Assembly (NCBI GenBank): GCA_902470455.1
Contig: CABRGI010000062.1
Location: 1-5,574, forward strand
Origin: an uncultured Parvimonas sp.
GTDB lineage: Bacteria; Bacillota; Clostridia; Tissierellales; Peptoniphilaceae
Length of the DNA stretch: 5,574 bases
Direction: 5' to 3'
Position 1 is the first letter of the stretch. Each line of letters opens with the position of its first letter. Positions 4,182 to 5,574 of this stretch are shown here, one piece after another. Made by a program: the position numbers and the translations under genes. The notes beneath the pieces are model-generated. The model was not told the origin of the DNA and did not search any database. It saw only the letters and a list, made by a program, of their open reading frames with translations.

Positions 4182-5574
4182 ATGCGTCAATATTTTCAAC
4201 ATATTTCGCATTTTGTTCTATAAATTCACGTCTCGGTTCAACCTTATCTCCCATAAGAGTTGAGAAAGTTTCATCTATTGACACAAGTTCTTCATCATCA
4301 ATATTTACTTGTAGGAAAAGTCTGTTTTCAGGATTCATAGTTGTTTCCCAAAGTTGTGCAGGATTCATTTCCCCAAGACCTTTATATCTTTGAATTCTAT
4401 GTGAATCACGACCAAGTTCATCTAAACTTGCTTGTAACTCTTCATCAGTCCAACAATATTTTACAACCTTAACACCTTTAATAATTCCATAAAGTGGTGG
4501 TTGAGCTATATATATATGACCTTGTTCGATTAATTCTTTCATATAACGATAGAAAAATGTTAAAATCAAAGTTCTAATATGTGCACCGTCAACGTCGGCA
4601 TCTGTCATTATAACTATTTTTCCATATCTTAAATTATCTAAATTAAAATCTTTTCCAATTCCTGTTCCAAAAGCAGTAATCATTGATTTTATTTCTTCAT
4701 AACCTAAAATCTTGTCAATTCTTGCCTTTTCGACATTCATAATCTTACCTTTAAGTGGTAAAACTGCTTGGAATTTACTATCTCTACCTTGTTTTGCAGA
4801 ACCACCCGCAGAGTCCCCTTCGACAAGATATATTTCATTTACTGCTATATTACTTTCTTGACAGTCGGATAATTTTCCAGGTAATGTGGTATTATCTAAT
4901 ATTGATTTTTTACGAGTTAAATCTCTTGCTTTTCTTGCAGCTTCTCTTGCTCTTGCACTACTTTGTGCCTTTTCTATAATAATTTTACCAACTTTTGGAT
5001 TTTCTTCCAAGAAAGTCATTAAATTATCATATAAGAAAGTTTCAACGATACCACGACTTTCACTATTTCCAAGTTTTGCCTTAGTTTGTCCTTCAAATTG
5101 TGGATTAGGAAGTTTTATTGAAACAATTCCGGTAAGACCTTCTCTTGTATCGTCCCCTTGAAGATTTGCATCCTTATCCTTAATTAAATTGTATTTTCTT
5201 CCATAATCATTTAAAGTACGAGTTAGAGCAGTCCTAAAACCTACTAAATGACTTCCACCTTCAGGAGTATGGATATTATTTGCAAAAGTTAAGACATTTT
5301 CAGAGTATCCGTCAGTATATTGCATAGAAATTTCAACTTGTGAATCTCCTCTTTGTCCTTGAAAATAGATTACTTCATTATGAAGATTATTTTTATTTCT
5401 ATTCATATACTCAACGAAAGATTTTATTCCACCTTCATAGTGGAAAGTTTCAGTATAATCTTCTCTTTCATCTGTAAAGACAATTTTAACCCCCTTATTT
5501 AAGAATGCCATTTCTCTAAATCTGTTTCTTAAAATTTCTTTTTCATAGATAGTTGTATCAAAAATTTCAGAATC
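4180..5574 (-). CDS. gyrB: DNA gyrase subunit B, 5' end cut by window edge
   Basis: This is the ATPase subunit of gyrase. The reading frame is open to the right edge, and its first visible residues, DSEIFDTTIYEKEILRNRFR, belong to the end of the ATPase domain, so the Met at 5511 is internal and not the start. The window holds 464 of about 640 residues expected for a Gram-positive GyrB. Numbering from the first visible residue, the ATP-contacting QTK loop is at 163-165 (FEGQTKAKLGN). The TOPRIM domain follows with EGDSAGGS at 252-259 (acidic metal ligand Glu252), PLKGKIMNVEKA from about 273, and the metal-binding DADVDGAH at 325-332. The C-terminal tail motif RYKGLGEMNPAQLWETTM begins near 396. 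The short length between TOPRIM and tail shows no E. coli-style insertion. The EGDSAGG Asp and PLKGK Lys linked to quinolone resistance in E. coli are unchanged. gyrA begins 9 nt downstream. Confidence 0.97.
   Translation of the reverse strand, partial: DSEIFDTTIYEKEILRNRFREMAFLNKGVKIVFTDEREDYTETFHYEGGIKSFVEYMNRNKNNLHNEVIYFQGQRGDSQVEISMQYTDGYSENVLTFANNIHTPEGGSHLVGFRTALTRTLNDYGRKYNLIKDKDANLQGDDTREGLTGIVSIKLPNPQFEGQTKAKLGNSESRGIVETFLYDNLMTFLEENPKVGKIIIEKAQSSARAREAARKARDLTRKKSILDNTTLPGKLSDCQESNIAVNEIYLVEGDSAGGSAKQGRDSKFQAVLPLKGKIMNVEKARIDKILGYEEIKSMITAFGTGIGKDFNLDNLRYGKIVIMTDADVDGAHIRTLILTFFYRYMKELIEQGHIYIAQPPLYGIIKGVKVVKYCWTDEELQASLDELGRDSHRIQRYKGLGEMNPAQLWETTMNPENRLFLQVNIDDEELVSIDETFSTLMGDKVEPRREFIEQNAKYVENIDA

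Noticed and set aside
4088..4393. Plus-strand open frame of 101 codons across the gyrB/gyrA junction
   Set aside because: It is antisense to strongly conserved gyrase sequence, is Ser/Ile/Phe-rich as expected of a shadow frame, and has no ribosome binding site or family resemblance.
4755..5161. Two plus-strand open frames (4755-4979 and 4886-5161) opposite gyrB
   Set aside because: They are leucine- and serine-rich shadows of the TOPRIM-region coding sequence and look like membrane proteins only because of the antisense composition.
4180..5511. Treating the Met at 5511 as the gyrB start
   Set aside because: The frame stays open to the window edge and the upstream residues match conserved GyrB sequence, so the Met is internal and the gene is partial.

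Overview
This AT-rich window (GC about 30 percent by eye) looks like a low-GC Gram-positive anaerobe of the Clostridia/Tissierellia group. Gram-positive anaerobic cocci such as Parvimonas, Peptoniphilus or Finegoldia relatives are my best guess. The reasons are the low-GC codon use, strong AGGAGG-type ribosome binding sites, and a Firmicute-type gyrase sitting next to an RsbV-RsbW-SigB-type module. The genus is inference, not proven by the sequence.

Layout: every gene is on the minus strand, so transcription runs from high to low coordinates. In reading order they are gyrB (5' end cut by the window edge, 5574 to 4180), gyrA (4170 to 1741), an RsbV/SpoIIAA-like STAS anti-anti-sigma factor (1731 to 1426), a very short RsbW/SpoIIAB-like anti-sigma factor (1423 to 1076), and a SigB-type group 3 sigma factor (1071 to 301). 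The gaps are only 9, 9, 2 and 4 nt. At each junction the Shine-Dalgarno sequence overlaps or abuts the previous stop codon, which is what a single translationally coupled operon looks like. A strong intrinsic terminator at 270-297 closes the operon three bases after the sigma factor stop codon. A candidate internal promoter (extended -10) lies in the last 80 bases of gyrA and could express the sigma module separately.

Beyond the terminator, 1-196 is a compact, palindromic, non-coding element. It has inverted-repeat arms of about 73 bp (46 bp of them ungapped at 34/46 identity), each containing a near-perfect hairpin, around a core with two more small hairpins. It looks like a MITE or other dispersed intergenic repeat and is probably clipped by about four bases at its left end.

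How the genes work together: gyrB and gyrA encode the A2B2 gyrase that introduces negative supercoils. The three downstream genes form a partner-switching circuit in which the STAS protein releases the sigma factor from the anti-sigma factor. The most unusual point is that the anti-sigma protein keeps the overall pattern of the family but lacks recognisable ATP-binding boxes and the ATP lid, while its STAS partner keeps the phosphorylatable Ser in DSTGLG. The switch may therefore not work by the standard kinase mechanism.
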